64,000 nucleotides of DNA from Nocardia sp. NBC_01730 (GTDB taxonomy: Bacteria; Actinomycetota; Actinomycetes; Mycobacteriales; Mycobacteriaceae). How positions within the stretch are numbered: the stretch's first letter is position 1; the number at the start of each line of letters is the position of its first letter. The stretch is taken from the NCBI RefSeq assembly GCF_035920445.1, contig NZ_CP109162.1:3782001-3846000 (forward strand). The letters run 5' to 3'. Position numbers and translations under genes: made by a program. Below are positions 1 through 9,487 of the stretch, piece after piece. The notes beneath the pieces are model-generated. The model did no database searches. It was not told the origin of the DNA and worked only from the letters and a program-made list of their open reading frames with translations.

Positions 1-201
1 CCCTCGTCACGGCTCGTGCCGAGTCATCGTCCGGTGTGTCGTGCCGGTGTCTTCCATGCCACAGAAGTCAAGTGGAGACTACCTCTCCGCTTCGTGTTAC
101 ATTCGTCTGGAAGGTCGTGAACCGCGATCTTCAGCACGGACCACGGACCCACCGGGGCCGCGGATTGAGGAAGCCGAAGGGATGGACAGCATCCGCGAAC
201 G

Positions 202-235
202 TTGACAGGTTTTTATTGTTCAGTACATACTGAAC
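202..235 (+). promoter_or_regulatory. Promoter with overlapping palindromic operator upstream of the GtrA-family gene
   Basis: A consensus -35 TTGACA lies at 202-207. A weak -10 (CATACT, 226-231) follows with an 18-base spacer. Overlapping the -10 is a near-perfect palindrome at 218-235, GTTCAGTA-CA-TACTGAAC, with two exact 8-base arms around a 2-base centre. That size and position are typical of a TetR-type repressor operator, but no matching regulator gene is adjacent, so the regulator is unknown. The first 200 bases of the window show no gene I can support. Confidence 0.55.
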
Positions 236-330
236 TTAGAGTGCCGAAGAGGCCTGCCGAGAATCGACGGAAGCAAAGCGATGACCAACGCTGTTGTCCT
301 ACTGAAAGCTCGTGTTCGATCGGAAAGACG

Positions 331-870
331 ATGACTGTTCTGGAACTGCCGCGACCGGCAGGAGTGAGCGCCACCAGCTTCTTCGTGCCGTGGGGCGGCC
401 CGTACCCCGCGCTGCCGAAGGCGCCGGTCGCGGCCAAGTTGGAGCAGTTGACGCACTACCTGCGCGGCGATCGCGCCTTCGCCCAGCTGATCCGCTTCGC
501 CCTGGTCGGCGGGTCCAGCAACGTCGCCTACGTCCTGCTGTTCTTCACCATGCACAGCACAGGGCCGCTGCTGGCCAACGTCATCGGCTCGATCGTCAGC
601 ACCATGATCGCCAACGAACTACACCGCCAGCTCACCTTCCACGCCGCGGGCCGGGTCGGCTGGTTCACCGCGCAATGGGAGGGCGGCGGGCTGGCGCTAC
701 TCGGCCTCGCCATCACGACCGCGGCACTGGCCGCCCTCGGCGTGTGGGCCCCCGGCCTCGGGGACGCCGCCCAAGCCGTCGCGATCCTGGCCATCACCGC
801 CGCGGTGGGCGGCATGCGCTTCCTGGCCCTGCGTGGCTTGGTCTTCTGTTCCGCCTCTCCGCGTCTTTAG
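331..870 (+). CDS. GtrA-family membrane protein
   Basis: A 179-residue protein with a polar N-terminal 50 residues followed by four hydrophobic segments (about 56-75, 80-98, 119-140 and 146-168), the layout of the GtrA/DPMS family. Family members are thought to help flip polyprenyl-linked sugars or to assist cell-wall glycan assembly; the substrate here cannot be read from sequence. The segment after the second helix (ANELHRQLTF) resembles the conserved GtrA signature. I chose ATG 331, preceded by GGAAAG, over earlier in-frame codons whose translation looks non-coding. The gene stands alone, convergent with coaD, and is preceded by a promoter with a palindromic operator at 218-235. The family call is fairly sure; the role is inferred. 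Confidence 0.75.
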   Translation: MTVLELPRPAGVSATSFFVPWGGPYPALPKAPVAAKLEQLTHYLRGDRAFAQLIRFALVGGSSNVAYVLLFFTMHSTGPLLANVIGSIVSTMIANELHRQLTFHAAGRVGWFTAQWEGGGLALLGLAITTAALAALGVWAPGLGDAAQAVAILAITAAVGGMRFLALRGLVFCSASPRL

Positions 871-1049
871 GCCGTACTAGTGAGGTGGCGCGGGATTTGC
901 GTTCAGGTCCTGCGTTGGGTGCCACTCCAGCTCTGGGCGTGCCCGACGAGTTACCCATGTGCTTCTGAGATCAGTTGTTGCGTTAGAGATCAAGAGTTGC
1001 GTTGCGAGTAGTCGTTGTATAGGGCGACGGTCCGGGAGTAGGGGAGCTG

Positions 1050-1535
1050 TCAGCTTTTGCGTTCAGCGAGGCGCTCCAGGAGGCGCTTGTAGACCGAAGG
1101 GGGCAACATGTCGCTGACGTCGCCGCCGAAGGCCGCGACCTCTTTGACCAGCGAGCTGGACAGGTAGCTGAAGGACGGGTTGGTGGCGATGAAGAAGGTG
1201 TCCACGCCGGAGAGCTTCTTGTTCATCTGCGCCATCTGCAGCTCGTAACCAAAATCGCCCGCGTCGCGCAGACCCTTCACGATGGCGGTAATGCCCTGCT
1301 CCCGCGCGAAGTCCACGAGCAGGCCGTACCACGACTCCACCCGCACGTTGGCCAGGTGTGCGGTCGACTCCCTCAGCATCTCCATCCGCTCCTCGACGCT
1401 GAACATGCCCTGTTTGCTCTTGTTGATCATGACGGTGATGACGACCTCGTCGAACTGGGCGGCGGCCCGATTGAAGACATCGAGGTGTCCATAGGTCACG
1501 GGGTCGAAAGACCCGGGGCACAGTGCTCCTGCCAT
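1050..1535 (-). CDS. coaD: Phosphopantetheine adenylyltransferase
   Basis: Transfers AMP from ATP to 4'-phosphopantetheine to make dephospho-CoA, the fourth step of cytosolic coenzyme A synthesis. The 161 residues match the family's usual length. The N-terminal [10 protein letters not shown] segment (about residues 8-17) contains the nucleotidyltransferase TxGH motif, and SSSLVKE (about 127-133) matches the second ATP-binding signature. The gene is last in the minus-strand run pyc-rsmD-coaD, with ten bases between the rsmD stop and the coaD start, so co-transcription is likely. The same trio is kept in mycobacteria. Confidence 0.97.
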   Translation of the reverse strand: MAGALCPGSFDPVTYGHLDVFNRAAAQFDEVVITVMINKSKQGMFSVEERMEMLRESTAHLANVRVESWYGLLVDFAREQGITAIVKGLRDAGDFGYELQMAQMNKKLSGVDTFFIATNPSFSYLSSSLVKEVAAFGGDVSDMLPPSVYKRLLERLAERKS

Positions 1536-1544
1536 GGCCCGACG

Positions 1545-2150
1545 CTAGCAGGACCGCGGCGGTGCGGCAGCGGTGGCCGGACCCGTTCCGACGGCAGGCT
1601 CGAACTCCGCGAGATCGATGCGGGTCTCGCCGTACCGGCGCGACTTGGCCGGGATGAAGCCTGCGGGCCAGTCGATTTCGGGTGAACGCGCCGACCGCTC
1701 CAGCACGACGAGGGCGCCGGGATGCAGCCAACCGCGCTCGGCCAGCGTGCGCAAGTCGGCCAGCACGGCCGCGTTCTCCACCGCGTAGGGCGGATCGGAG
1801 AAGACCAGATCGAAGGCGCCCGCCCCGCCCAGTTCCAGCGCGCTCGCCACCGCGGCGACCCGCAGCTGCGCACCGGGCAGGCCGAGGTCGGCGATATTGC
1901 CGCGCACGACGGCGGCCGCCTTGCGGTCGGACTCGACGAGCAACGCGTGCTCGGCGCCGCGCGAGAGCGCCTCCAACCCGAGCGCGCCGGAGCCCGCGTA
2001 CAGGTCGAGCACGCGCGCGCCGACGAAATCCAGCCGGGCGTCCAAGGCGCTGAACAGCGCCTCCCGCACCCGGTCGGAGGTCGGACGGGTGCCGGAGGGC
2101 GGTACCCGAAGGCGCCGCCCGCCCGCTGCCCCCGCGACAATCCGCGTCAT
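1545..2150 (-). CDS. rsmD: 16S rRNA (guanine(966)-N2)-methyltransferase
   Basis: An SAM-dependent methyltransferase that modifies G966 of 16S rRNA in the small ribosomal subunit. The 201-residue protein carries the SAM-binding motif DLYAGSGALGLE at residues 49-60 and the catalytic DPPY tetrapeptide at 119-122, as in the RsmD family. The reading frame is open further upstream, but MTRIVAG is the conserved N terminus, and its ATG overlaps the pyc stop codon by four bases (ATGA), implying translational coupling. Between pyc and coaD in a conserved actinobacterial run. Confidence 0.95.
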   Translation of the reverse strand: MTRIVAGAAGGRRLRVPPSGTRPTSDRVREALFSALDARLDFVGARVLDLYAGSGALGLEALSRGAEHALLVESDRKAAAVVRGNIADLGLPGAQLRVAAVASALELGGAGAFDLVFSDPPYAVENAAVLADLRTLAERGWLHPGALVVLERSARSPEIDWPAGFIPAKSRRYGETRIDLAEFEPAVGTGPATAAAPPRSC

Positions 2151-5100
2151 TCGGCGGAGGACTCGCGCACGGCCAGCTCGATGAGTAGGTCGCCGCCCTC
2201 GACCTGCTGTACGGGACCGATCGCGACGCGACCGACGACACCCGAGCGGGGCGCGGTGATGGCCGCTTCCATTTTCATGGCTTCGATGGTGCCTATGGTG
2301 TCGCCCGCGGCGACCGGATGGCCTTCCGAGACAGCGAGGGTCACGACTCCGGCGAACGGGGCGGCGATGTGGCCCGCGTTGCCCTTGTCGGCCTTCTCCG
2401 CTGCCGGGATGTCGCTGGCGATGGACCGGTCCCGCACGGCGACCGGACGCAGCTGCCCGTTCAGGATGCACATCACGGTGCGCATGCCGCGCTCGTCCGG
2501 CTCCGAGATGGCCTCCAAGCCGATGAGCAGGGTGACGCCCTTTTCCAACTGCACCCGGTGTTCCTCACCGCGGCGCAAACCGTAGAGGAACTGGTTCGCC
2601 GACAGCCCGGAGGTGTCGCCGTACTTCTCCCGATGTGCGAGGAATTCGGCCGTGGGCCCAGGGAAGAGCAGCCGGTTCAGCGTTCCGCGCCGTTCCTCCG
2701 ACGTACCGGCGAGCCCCGCCTCGTCCTCGGGAGTCAGCGCGGTCTCCGGTTTCGCGGGTCCGCGCCCGGCCAGCGCCTTGCTGCGGAACGGCTCGGGCCA
2801 CCCGCCCGCGGGTGTGCCGAGTTCGCCACGCAGGAAGCCGATAACGGAATCGGGGATGTCGTAGCGGCCCGGATCCGCGGCGAAGTCCTCGATGTCGACA
2901 CCGGTGCCGACCAGCGCCAGTGCCAAGTCGCCGACGACCTTCGAGGACGGTGTGACCTTCACCAGACGGCCCAGAAGCCGGTCCGCCGCGGCGTATTTCG
3001 CCTCCACCTCTTCGAACCGGTCGCCGAGACCGAGCGCGATGGCTTGCTGACGCAGGTTCGACAGCTGGCCGCCCGGGATCTCGTGGGTATACACCCGGCC
3101 GGTCGGGGCGGGCAGCCCGGATTCGAAGGGCGCGTACACCTTTCGCAGTGCTTCCCAGTACGGCTCCAGATCGCAGACGTTCTGCAGGTTCAGGCCGGTG
3201 TCGTACGCACTATGCGCCGCCGCCGCGACGATCGCGGACAGCGCGGGTTGGCTGGTGGTTCCGGCCATCGCGGCGCTGGCGCCGTCCACCGCGTCGGCGC
3301 CGGCTTGCCACGCAGCCAGGTAGGTGGCCAGCTGACCACCGGGGGTGTCGTGGGTGTGCACGTGCACTGGCAGATCGAAATTGCTGCGCAGAGCGGTGAC
3401 CAATGTCGTGGCGGCCGGGGCGCGCAGCAGGCCCGCCATATCCTTGATGGCCAGCACATGCGCGCCCGCGTCGACGATCTGTTCGGCGAGTTTGAGGTAG
3501 TAGTCGAGCGTGTAGAGGGTCTCGTGTGGATTCGCCAGGTCGCCGGTGTAGCTCATCGCGACTTCGGCGATGGCCGTCCCGGTTTCGCGCACCGCGTCGA
3601 TCGCCGGACGCATCTGGTCGACGTTGTTGAGCGCGTCGAAGATTCGAAAGATATCAATGCCGGTGCCGGTCGCTTCCTGGACGAACGCGCGGGTCACCTG
3701 CTGCGGGTACGGTGTGTAGCCGACGGTGTTGCGCCCGCGCAGCAGCATCTGCAGGCAGATGTTCGGCACCGCCTCGCGCAACGCGGCCAGCCGCTCCCAC
3801 GGGTCCTCGTACAGGAACCGCAGCGCCACGTCGTAGGTCGCGCCGCCCCATGCCTCGATGGACAGCAGCTCCGGCGTGAGCCGCGCGACGTGACCGGCCA
3901 CGCCGAGCAGGCCGTTGGTGCGGACCCTGGTGGCCAGCAGCGACTGGTGCGCGTCGCGGAAGGTGGTGTCGGTGACGCCGACCGCCTTCTGCTCACGCAG
4001 CGCCTGCGCGAAGCCGTCGGGCCCGAGCCGAAGCAGCCGCTGCCGGGAACCGTCCGGCGGCGGCACGCTCACATCGATCGATGGCAGTTTGTCGTGCGGG
4101 TACACCGTGGTCTGCCGCTCACCGTGCGGCTTGTTGACGGTGATGTCGGCCAGGTAGGTGAGGATCTTGGTGCCGCGGTCGGCTGAGCCGCGCAGGGTGA
4201 GCAGCTGCGGACGCTCGTCGATGAACGAGGTGGTGACCCGGCCACCCTTGAAGTCGGGATCGTCGAGTACCGCGAGCAGGAACGGGATATTGGTGGCCAC
4301 GCCGCGGATGCGGAACTCGGCCAGTGCGCGACCGGCCCGCGCCACCGCTGCGCCGAAGTCACGGCCGCGGCAGGTGAGCTTGACCAGCATTGAGTCGAAG
4401 TAGGCGCCGATCTCCGCGCCCAGGTTCGCACCGCCGTCGAGCCGGATGCCCGCGCCGCCCGGCGTGCGGTAGGCGGTGATGCGGCCGGTGTCGGGGCGGA
4501 ATCCGTTCGCCGGGTCCTCGGTGGTGATCCGGCACTGCAGCGCGGCGCCGCGGATCGTGACCGAGTCCTGGCTCAGGCCCAGCTGCTCCAGTGTCTCGCC
4601 CGCGGCGATCCGCAGCTGCGACTGCACCAGGTCGACGTCGGTGATCTCCTCGGTCACCGTGTGCTCGACCTGGATTCGCGGGTTCATCTCGATGAAGACA
4701 TGGTTGCCGCGCTCGTCGAGCAGGAATTCGACGGTGCCCGCGCAGCTGTAGCCGATCTGTCGCGCGAAAGCCACGGCGTCGGCGCAGATGCGCATCCGCA
4801 GTGCGGGATCCAGGTTCGGGGCCGGCGCGAGCTCGATCACCTTCTGGTGGCGGCGCTGCAATGAACAGTCCCGCTCGAACAGGTGCATCACGTTGCCGTG
4901 CTGGTCGGCCAGGATCTGCACCTCGATGTGGCGCGGGTTCACCACCGCCTGCTCCAGGAACACGGTGGGATCGCCGAACGCCGACTCGGCCTCGCGCGAG
5001 GCCGCCTCGATCGATTCGCGCAGGTGCGCGGCGTCGGCGACCCGCCGCATGCCGCGACCGCCGCCGCCCGCGACGGCCTTGACGAAAATCGGGTACTCCA

Positions 5101-5551
5101 GCTGCCGGGACGCGGCGACCAGCTCGTCGACGTCCGCCGACGGTGCGCTGGAGCGCAGCACCGGCAGACCGGCGGCCTTGGCGGCTTCGATCGCACGTGC
5201 CTTGTTGCCCGCGAGTTCGAGCACCTCGGCGGAGGGACCGATGAAGGTGATGCCCGCGCGGGCGCAGGCTGCCGCCAGGTCCGGGTTCTCCGAAAGGAAG
5301 CCGTACCCCGGGTAGACCGCGTCGGCACCCGCCGACTTGGCGGCCTCGATGATCGCGTCGATGGAAAGGTAGGCCCGCACCGGGTGGCCCGCCTCACCGA
5401 TCTGATACGACTCCGCCGCCTTCAACCGGTGGACTGAATTGCGGTCCTCGTAGGGAAACACGGCCACCGTCCCGATGCCGAGTTCGTAAGCCGCACGGAA
5501 GGCCCGGATGGCGATCTCGCCACGGTTTGCAACCAAGACTTTCGAGAACAT
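2147..5551 (-). CDS. pyc: Pyruvate carboxylase
   Basis: Biotin-dependent anaplerotic enzyme that converts pyruvate, bicarbonate and ATP to oxaloacetate. The 1134-residue single chain has all three parts in order: an ATP-grasp biotin carboxylase domain (about 1-455, with GGGGRGM and MNPRIQVEHTVTEE), a carboxyltransferase domain of the HMG-CoA-lyase type (about 535-800, with TFRDAHQSLLATR), and a C-terminal biotinyl domain with EAMKMEA, whose biotin-accepting lysine is near residue 1093. I start at MFSKVLVANRGE, ATG 5551, because the nine residues upstream in frame are not conserved. It is first in the pyc-rsmD-coaD run and overlaps rsmD by four bases. The 280 bases upstream to the metE riboswitch hold no gene I can see. 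Confidence 0.97.
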   Translation of the reverse strand: MFSKVLVANRGEIAIRAFRAAYELGIGTVAVFPYEDRNSVHRLKAAESYQIGEAGHPVRAYLSIDAIIEAAKSAGADAVYPGYGFLSENPDLAAACARAGITFIGPSAEVLELAGNKARAIEAAKAAGLPVLRSSAPSADVDELVAASRQLEYPIFVKAVAGGGGRGMRRVADAAHLRESIEAASREAESAFGDPTVFLEQAVVNPRHIEVQILADQHGNVMHLFERDCSLQRRHQKVIELAPAPNLDPALRMRICADAVAFARQIGYSCAGTVEFLLDERGNHVFIEMNPRIQVEHTVTEEITDVDLVQSQLRIAAGETLEQLGLSQDSVTIRGAALQCRITTEDPANGFRPDTGRITAYRTPGGAGIRLDGGANLGAEIGAYFDSMLVKLTCRGRDFGAAVARAGRALAEFRIRGVATNIPFLLAVLDDPDFKGGRVTTSFIDERPQLLTLRGSADRGTKILTYLADITVNKPHGERQTTVYPHDKLPSIDVSVPPPDGSRQRLLRLGPDGFAQALREQKAVGVTDTTFRDAHQSLLATRVRTNGLLGVAGHVARLTPELLSIEAWGGATYDVALRFLYEDPWERLAALREAVPNICLQMLLRGRNTVGYTPYPQQVTRAFVQEATGTGIDIFRIFDALNNVDQMRPAIDAVRETGTAIAEVAMSYTGDLANPHETLYTLDYYLKLAEQIVDAGAHVLAIKDMAGLLRAPAATTLVTALRSNFDLPVHVHTHDTPGGQLATYLAAWQAGADAVDGASAAMAGTTSQPALSAIVAAAAHSAYDTGLNLQNVCDLEPYWEALRKVYAPFESGLPAPTGRVYTHEIPGGQLSNLRQQAIALGLGDRFEEVEAKYAAADRLLGRLVKVTPSSKVVGDLALALVGTGVDIEDFAADPGRYDIPDSVIGFLRGELGTPAGGWPEPFRSKALAGRGPAKPETALTPEDEAGLAGTSEERRGTLNRLLFPGPTAEFLAHREKYGDTSGLSANQFLYGLRRGEEHRVQLEKGVTLLIGLEAISEPDERGMRTVMCILNGQLRPVAVRDRSIASDIPAAEKADKGNAGHIAAPFAGVVTLAVSEGHPVAAGDTIGTIEAMKMEAAITAPRSGVVGRVAIGPVQQVEGGDLLIELAVRESSAE

Positions 5552-5834
5552 TGGCTTAAGGTACCCGGCACCGCCCATCGCACCGACACGGAAGTCCTCT
5601 TCGCAGGAATCTTCACAATGACGACTGGCATCGTTGCGAAGTTGCGTTCACCGGAACGACACATTCCCAGCCCGAAATTGATCATTTACCACCTCCCGCG
5701 ACAAGCGACCGTGGCTTTTCCAGCTCCGCGAATCAGATCGGCACCGGTTGACCGCCAGAGAACCAAGCCGATATCGACGCAGGTTTCCGAGCCGGCCGAG
5801 CAGCCGCGACACCGCGCGTCCTATGCTGGGAGTG

Positions 5835-6120
5835 CAGCTGGTTCACCGGCGCACGACGAGATGGAGCCCCGACGTCGCGCAATGGGTCGAGCCCACTCGT
5901 GCGGAGACGCCACGAGGGGCGAGAGGGAACCCGGTGGGAATCCGGGACTGTCCCGCAGCGGTATGCAGGAACGACCGCCGTCACCACGCACTGAGTTCAC
6001 CGAGCCGGAAGGCTCCGCGACTTGGGAAGCGACGGCCAGTAGGTCGGCCATCAGGCGAGCCCCGGCACAGGCCGGGACCACCCGGCCGGTGCCCGCGAGT
6101 CCGAAGACCTGCCAGCCGTG
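5835..6120 (+). ncRNA. Cobalamin (AdoCbl) riboswitch upstream of metE
   Basis: The leader contains the conserved core of the B12 riboswitch: GGGAACCCGGTG and AATCCGGGACTG followed by CCGCAGCGGTAT (about 5930-5982), and a matching 3' element, GAGTCCGAAGACCTGCCAG (6097-6115). CCAG of the 3' element can pair with CTGG near 5839-5842 to close the outer helix; the exact ends are estimates. The spacer between core and 3' element is long, as in other actinobacterial examples. Placed just before metE, it should shut off the B12-independent methionine synthase when cobalamin is plentiful. A strong hairpin follows at 6120-6140. Confidence 0.92.
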
Positions 6121-6140
6121 CCGGGTACGCCGTACCCGGC
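6120..6140 (+). promoter_or_regulatory. Hairpin at the 3' edge of the metE riboswitch
   Basis: A perfect 9-base inverted repeat, GCCGGGTAC and GTACCCGGC, around a 3-base loop, directly abutting the riboswitch P1 helix. No U-run follows, so if it acts in regulation it may be Rho-linked or act on folding rather than as a classic intrinsic terminator. It lies about 145 bases before the metE start. Confidence 0.6.
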
Positions 6141-6284
6141 GGCCACCGCCTCGTGGATTTGGGCGTGCGGACCACCAGCGCGGACGTGTCGGGCTCCCTC
6201 AACCGGGAACATCTCCGGCATGTCACTGGTTCTCCGGCTACCCGTAGGGCGATGGCTTTTCTACCTCAGCAATGGAGAAACATC

Positions 6285-8552
6285 GTGACTGTTTCACATC
6301 ACAAGCCGTTCACCGCGACGGTTCTCGGGCTACCTCGGGTGGGGCCGCGGCGCGAGCTCAAGCGGGCGACCGAAGCCTACTGGGCGGGCCGGATCGGCGC
6401 CGAGGAGTTGCACACCCTCGCGCGCGACCTCCGGCACGCCCAGCTCACCGAGTTGCTGGCCGCCGGTCTCGACTCGATCCCGATCGGCACCTTCTCCTAC
6501 TACGACCAGATGCTCGATACGGCTGTCCTGCTCGGCGCGCTGCCACCCCGGGTCACCGGAATCGCCGATCCCCTGGACCGCTACTTCGCGGCCGCGCGCG
6601 GCACCGACACGGTCGAGCCACTGGAGATGACCAAGTGGTTCGACACCAACTACCACTACCTGGTGCCGGAAATCGGCCCGGAAACCCAGTTCTCGCTGCA
6701 CCCGGAGAAGCTGCTGGAGGAACTGCGGGAGGCGCTCGCGCTCGGCGTGCCCGCGCGACCGGTGGTAATCGGCCCGGTCACCTTCTCGAGGCTGGCGAAA
6801 GCGACGGGCAGTGCGCCACTGGCTCGGCTGACCGAGCTGATTCCGCTATATCACGAGCTGCTGCGGCGGCTGGTCGCCGCGGGCGCGGAGTGGGTGCAGA
6901 TCGACGAGCCTGCGCTTGTCACCGACCTCACCGCGGACGAGATCGATCTGGTGCGCGCCACCTACGAGGAGCTGTCCGCCGCGACCGATCGTCCCGCGAT
7001 CCTCGTCGCGACCTATTTCGGACACCCGGATGCCGCGCTCGCCGCACTGGCGGGCACCGAAATCGAGGGTATTGCCATCGACTTCACCTCCGGCACCGAG
7101 GTTTCGGAGGTGGCAGCGGTGCCGGCTCTGGCACGCAAGCTGGTGGTGGCGGGCATTGTGGACGGTCGCAATGTATGGCGCACCGATCTCGACCACGGCC
7201 TGGCGACCCTCGGAACGTTGCTGGGATCCGCAGCGCACGTGGCGGTTTCGAGTTCGTGCTCGCTGCTGCACGTGCCGTACACGCTGGCCACGGAGACGCG
7301 GCTGGACGAGCGGCTGCGGTCGTGGCTGGCCTTCGGCGCGGAGAAGGTGGCCGAGGTGCGTCTGCTCGCGACCGGGCTGAGCGAGGGCGCCGAGGCGATC
7401 GGCGACGAATTGGCGACGACTCGTTCGGCGCTCGAATCTCGGCGGTCGGATCCCCGGCTGAACGATCCGCGGGTGCGGGCCCGGCTGGCCGCGCTCGGAC
7501 CGGACGCCATCCGGCGCGCGCCCGCCGAGCAGCGGCGCGAGCTGCAGCAGGATCGCCTGCGGCTGCCCGCGCTGCCGACCACGACGATCGGTTCGTACCC
7601 GCAGACCTCCGCGATCCGGTTGGCGCGGGCCGCGCTGCGGAACGGCGAGATCGACCAGGCCGAGTACGTGCGCCGGATGCGCGCCGAGATCGCGGATGTC
7701 GTCACGCTGCAGGAGAAGCTGGGGCTGGACGTGCTGGTGCACGGTGAACCCGAGCGCAACGACATGGTGCAGTACTTCGCCGAGCAACTCGACGGCTTCG
7801 CGGCCACCGAGCAGGGCTGGGTGCAGTCCTACGGCACCCGCTGTGTGCGCCCGCCGATCCTGTTCGGCGACGTGACGAGGCGGGAGCCGATGACCGTCGA
7901 GTGGATCGGTTACGCGCAGTCGCTCACCGACAAGCCGGTCAAGGGCATGCTGACCGGTCCGGTGACCATCCTCGCGTGGTCGTTCGTGCGCGACGACCAG
8001 CCGCTGGGCGATTCCGCGCGGCAGGTGGCGCTGGCTATCCGGGACGAGACAGTGGATCTGCAGACGGCGGGCATCCGGATCGTCCAGGTCGACGAACCGG
8101 CGCTGCGCGAACTGCTTCCGCTGCGCACAGCCGATCAGCCCGCGTACCTGGAGTGGTCGGTGCAGTCGTTCCGGCTCGCGACCTCCGGGGTGTCGGATGC
8201 CACGCAGATCCACACCCACCTCTGCTATTCGGAGTTCGGCGAGGTGATCGATGCGATCGCCGGACTGGACGCCGACGTCACGTCGATCGAGGCGGCACGC
8301 TCGCACATGGAGGTGCTCGACGACCTCAACGCCGCGGGCTTCGACCTCGGCGTCGGACCGGGTGTGTACGACATCCACTCACCTCGGGTGCCCAGCGTGG
8401 AGGAGATCACCACGTCGCTGCGCGCCGCGCTGAAAGCGGTCCCCGGCGAACGGCTCTGGGTGAATCCGGACTGCGGGTTGAAGACCCGCGGGCCCGCCGA
8501 GGTGGAGGCCGCACTGCGCAATATGGTCGCCGCCGCGGCTGCCGTGCGCTGA
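6285..8552 (+). CDS. metE: Cobalamin-independent methionine synthase
   Basis: Transfers the methyl group of 5-methyltetrahydropteroyl-glutamate to homocysteine, the last step of methionine synthesis, without B12. The 755 residues match full-length two-barrel MetE. The zinc and homocysteine site is visible in the C-terminal barrel: HTHLCYSEF (about H645 and C647) and the cysteine of NPDCGLKTR (about C730); the N-terminal barrel begins at [14 protein letters not shown] chose GTG 6285, preceded by GGAGAAA; an in-frame ATG at 6252 would place that ribosome-binding site inside the gene. The cobalamin riboswitch upstream predicts repression by B12, implying a B12-dependent MetH elsewhere. A hairpin at 8576-8606 probably ends the transcript. 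Confidence 0.97.
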   Translation: MTVSHHKPFTATVLGLPRVGPRRELKRATEAYWAGRIGAEELHTLARDLRHAQLTELLAAGLDSIPIGTFSYYDQMLDTAVLLGALPPRVTGIADPLDRYFAAARGTDTVEPLEMTKWFDTNYHYLVPEIGPETQFSLHPEKLLEELREALALGVPARPVVIGPVTFSRLAKATGSAPLARLTELIPLYHELLRRLVAAGAEWVQIDEPALVTDLTADEIDLVRATYEELSAATDRPAILVATYFGHPDAALAALAGTEIEGIAIDFTSGTEVSEVAAVPALARKLVVAGIVDGRNVWRTDLDHGLATLGTLLGSAAHVAVSSSCSLLHVPYTLATETRLDERLRSWLAFGAEKVAEVRLLATGLSEGAEAIGDELATTRSALESRRSDPRLNDPRVRARLAALGPDAIRRAPAEQRRELQQDRLRLPALPTTTIGSYPQTSAIRLARAALRNGEIDQAEYVRRMRAEIADVVTLQEKLGLDVLVHGEPERNDMVQYFAEQLDGFAATEQGWVQSYGTRCVRPPILFGDVTRREPMTVEWIGYAQSLTDKPVKGMLTGPVTILAWSFVRDDQPLGDSARQVALAIRDETVDLQTAGIRIVQVDEPALRELLPLRTADQPAYLEWSVQSFRLATSGVSDATQIHTHLCYSEFGEVIDAIAGLDADVTSIEAARSHMEVLDDLNAAGFDLGVGPGVYDIHSPRVPSVEEITTSLRAALKAVPGERLWVNPDCGLKTRGPAEVEAALRNMVAAAAAVR

Positions 8553-8575
8553 GCGCGTCCGGCTGATCAATGATC

Positions 8576-8606
8576 GGCGCCCCCTTCGCATTCCAGAGGG
8601 GGCGCC
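8576..8606 (+). terminator. Stem-loop downstream of metE
   Basis: Perfect 10-base arms (GGCGCCCCCT at 8576-8585, AGGGGGCGCC at 8597-8606) around an 11-base loop, 24 bases past the metE stop. There is no U-tract, as is common for actinobacterial terminators. Confidence 0.65.
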
Positions 8607-8898
8607 GGCACATTCCGCAGCGTGGTGGTGCACGTGTCTGCTGCCACCGCACTGCGGATCACCGGTGCGGACGCACCTCGACACCACCTCGAGTCGGGTC
8701 GCCTACCGACGCCGCCGACTGATCGGCTGCGAACACCCGCACTGGCCGACCCTCTGGACCGGGCCGCTGAGACCTCACTCGGTTTCCGGCTCCGGCTTCG
8801 GGCTCTGCCGCCGCCGCGAGGTGTACCGCTCACACGACTCTTCCCTCCGCGTCACCGGCAGAACCCGCGCCCTCGCCCGCATCCCCCGTCGCCATGCC

Positions 8899-9042
8899 GT
8901 ATGGCATCCGGAACAGCGCTCCATACGCAACCCCTCCTCGCAGGTCATCAACGACTTCTCTTTCCCCACCTACCTACTTCGACGCGCATACCCCCGATTC
9001 GGTTCCCACGCCATTCACCCGACGATTTGCCGGATGCCATAC
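8899..9042. repeat. 13-base inverted repeat in a non-coding stretch
   Basis: GTATGGCATCCGG (8899-8911) recurs as its exact reverse complement CCGGATGCCATAC (9030-9042), 118 bases apart. The surrounding 8607-9127 is strongly C-rich on the plus strand and holds no open frame that looks coding. The repeat could be the ends of a degenerate small element or a long-range RNA stem; I cannot tell which. Confidence 0.5.
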
Positions 9043-9127
9043 CCGCCCGGAATGCCGAGCTTCTGTGCCGCACTCGCCGCGGGCCGCCAGCAGGCCCGTC
9101 ACCGACACACCGTCCTACGCTGATGAA

Positions 9128-9304
9128 ATGACCGACGACCAGCCCTTGCGCTACCGATTGATCACCGGCGTCGACGACGCCCGATTCTGCGAGCGGGTCA
9201 GCGCCCTGCTCGAGCAGGGTTACCGGCTGCACGGCTCTCCCGCAGTCACCTTCGACGGCACGTACGTGATCGCGGCCCAGGCCGTGATCATGGACGACAA
9301 GTAG
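9128..9304 (+). CDS. Small DUF1737-family protein
   Basis: A 58-residue protein. The central stretch, with CERVSALLEQGYRLHGSP followed by a two-strand tail ending in AAQAVIMDD, matches the DUF1737 pattern (V..L...GW.p.G.p). No function is established for the family. ATG 9128 is the only start that leaves the conserved domain whole; longer in-frame extensions look non-coding. It stands alone between metE and the RamB-like regulator. The family call rests on pattern recognition alone. Confidence 0.7.
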   Translation: MTDDQPLRYRLITGVDDARFCERVSALLEQGYRLHGSPAVTFDGTYVIAAQAVIMDDK

Positions 9305-9426
9305 TGTCGCCGAGGCCCGTGCGATGTATGCCTTCGCGCATCCCTCCACTCCGGCACAATGTGAAACGCTCCCTTCGCACACTACGCAGCTCGGGTTTAG
9401 CGAAAACACCTTGCATAGGCATATTT

Positions 9427-9471
9427 TTGCGAGAAATAAGTCCCGATATTGCGATGATTGCGAATATTCGC
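9427..9471 (+). promoter_or_regulatory. Repeated TTGCGA sites and a 12-base palindrome before the RamB-like gene
   Basis: The hexamer TTGCGA occurs three times on one strand, at 9427, 9449 and 9458. The last copy is part of the perfect palindrome GCGAATATTCGC at 9460-9471, 17 bases before the chosen start of the regulator. RamB/PrpR-family proteins often control their own promoters, so these are candidate autoregulatory sites; this is inference. Confidence 0.4.
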
Positions 9472-9487
9472 CGCTACCATCGTGCAC

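Noticed and set aside
36..233. Open frame of 65 residues at the left edge
   Set aside because: Composition is Arg/Ser-rich with no recognisable motif, and it ends inside the promoter/operator of the GtrA gene.
5618..6247. Long open frame across the metE leader
   Set aside because: It runs through the cobalamin riboswitch; the open frame is a by-product of high GC.
8665..9123. Overlapping open frames between metE and the DUF1737 gene
   Set aside because: Translations are Arg/Pro/His-rich with no motif; the C-rich composition alone keeps several frames open.
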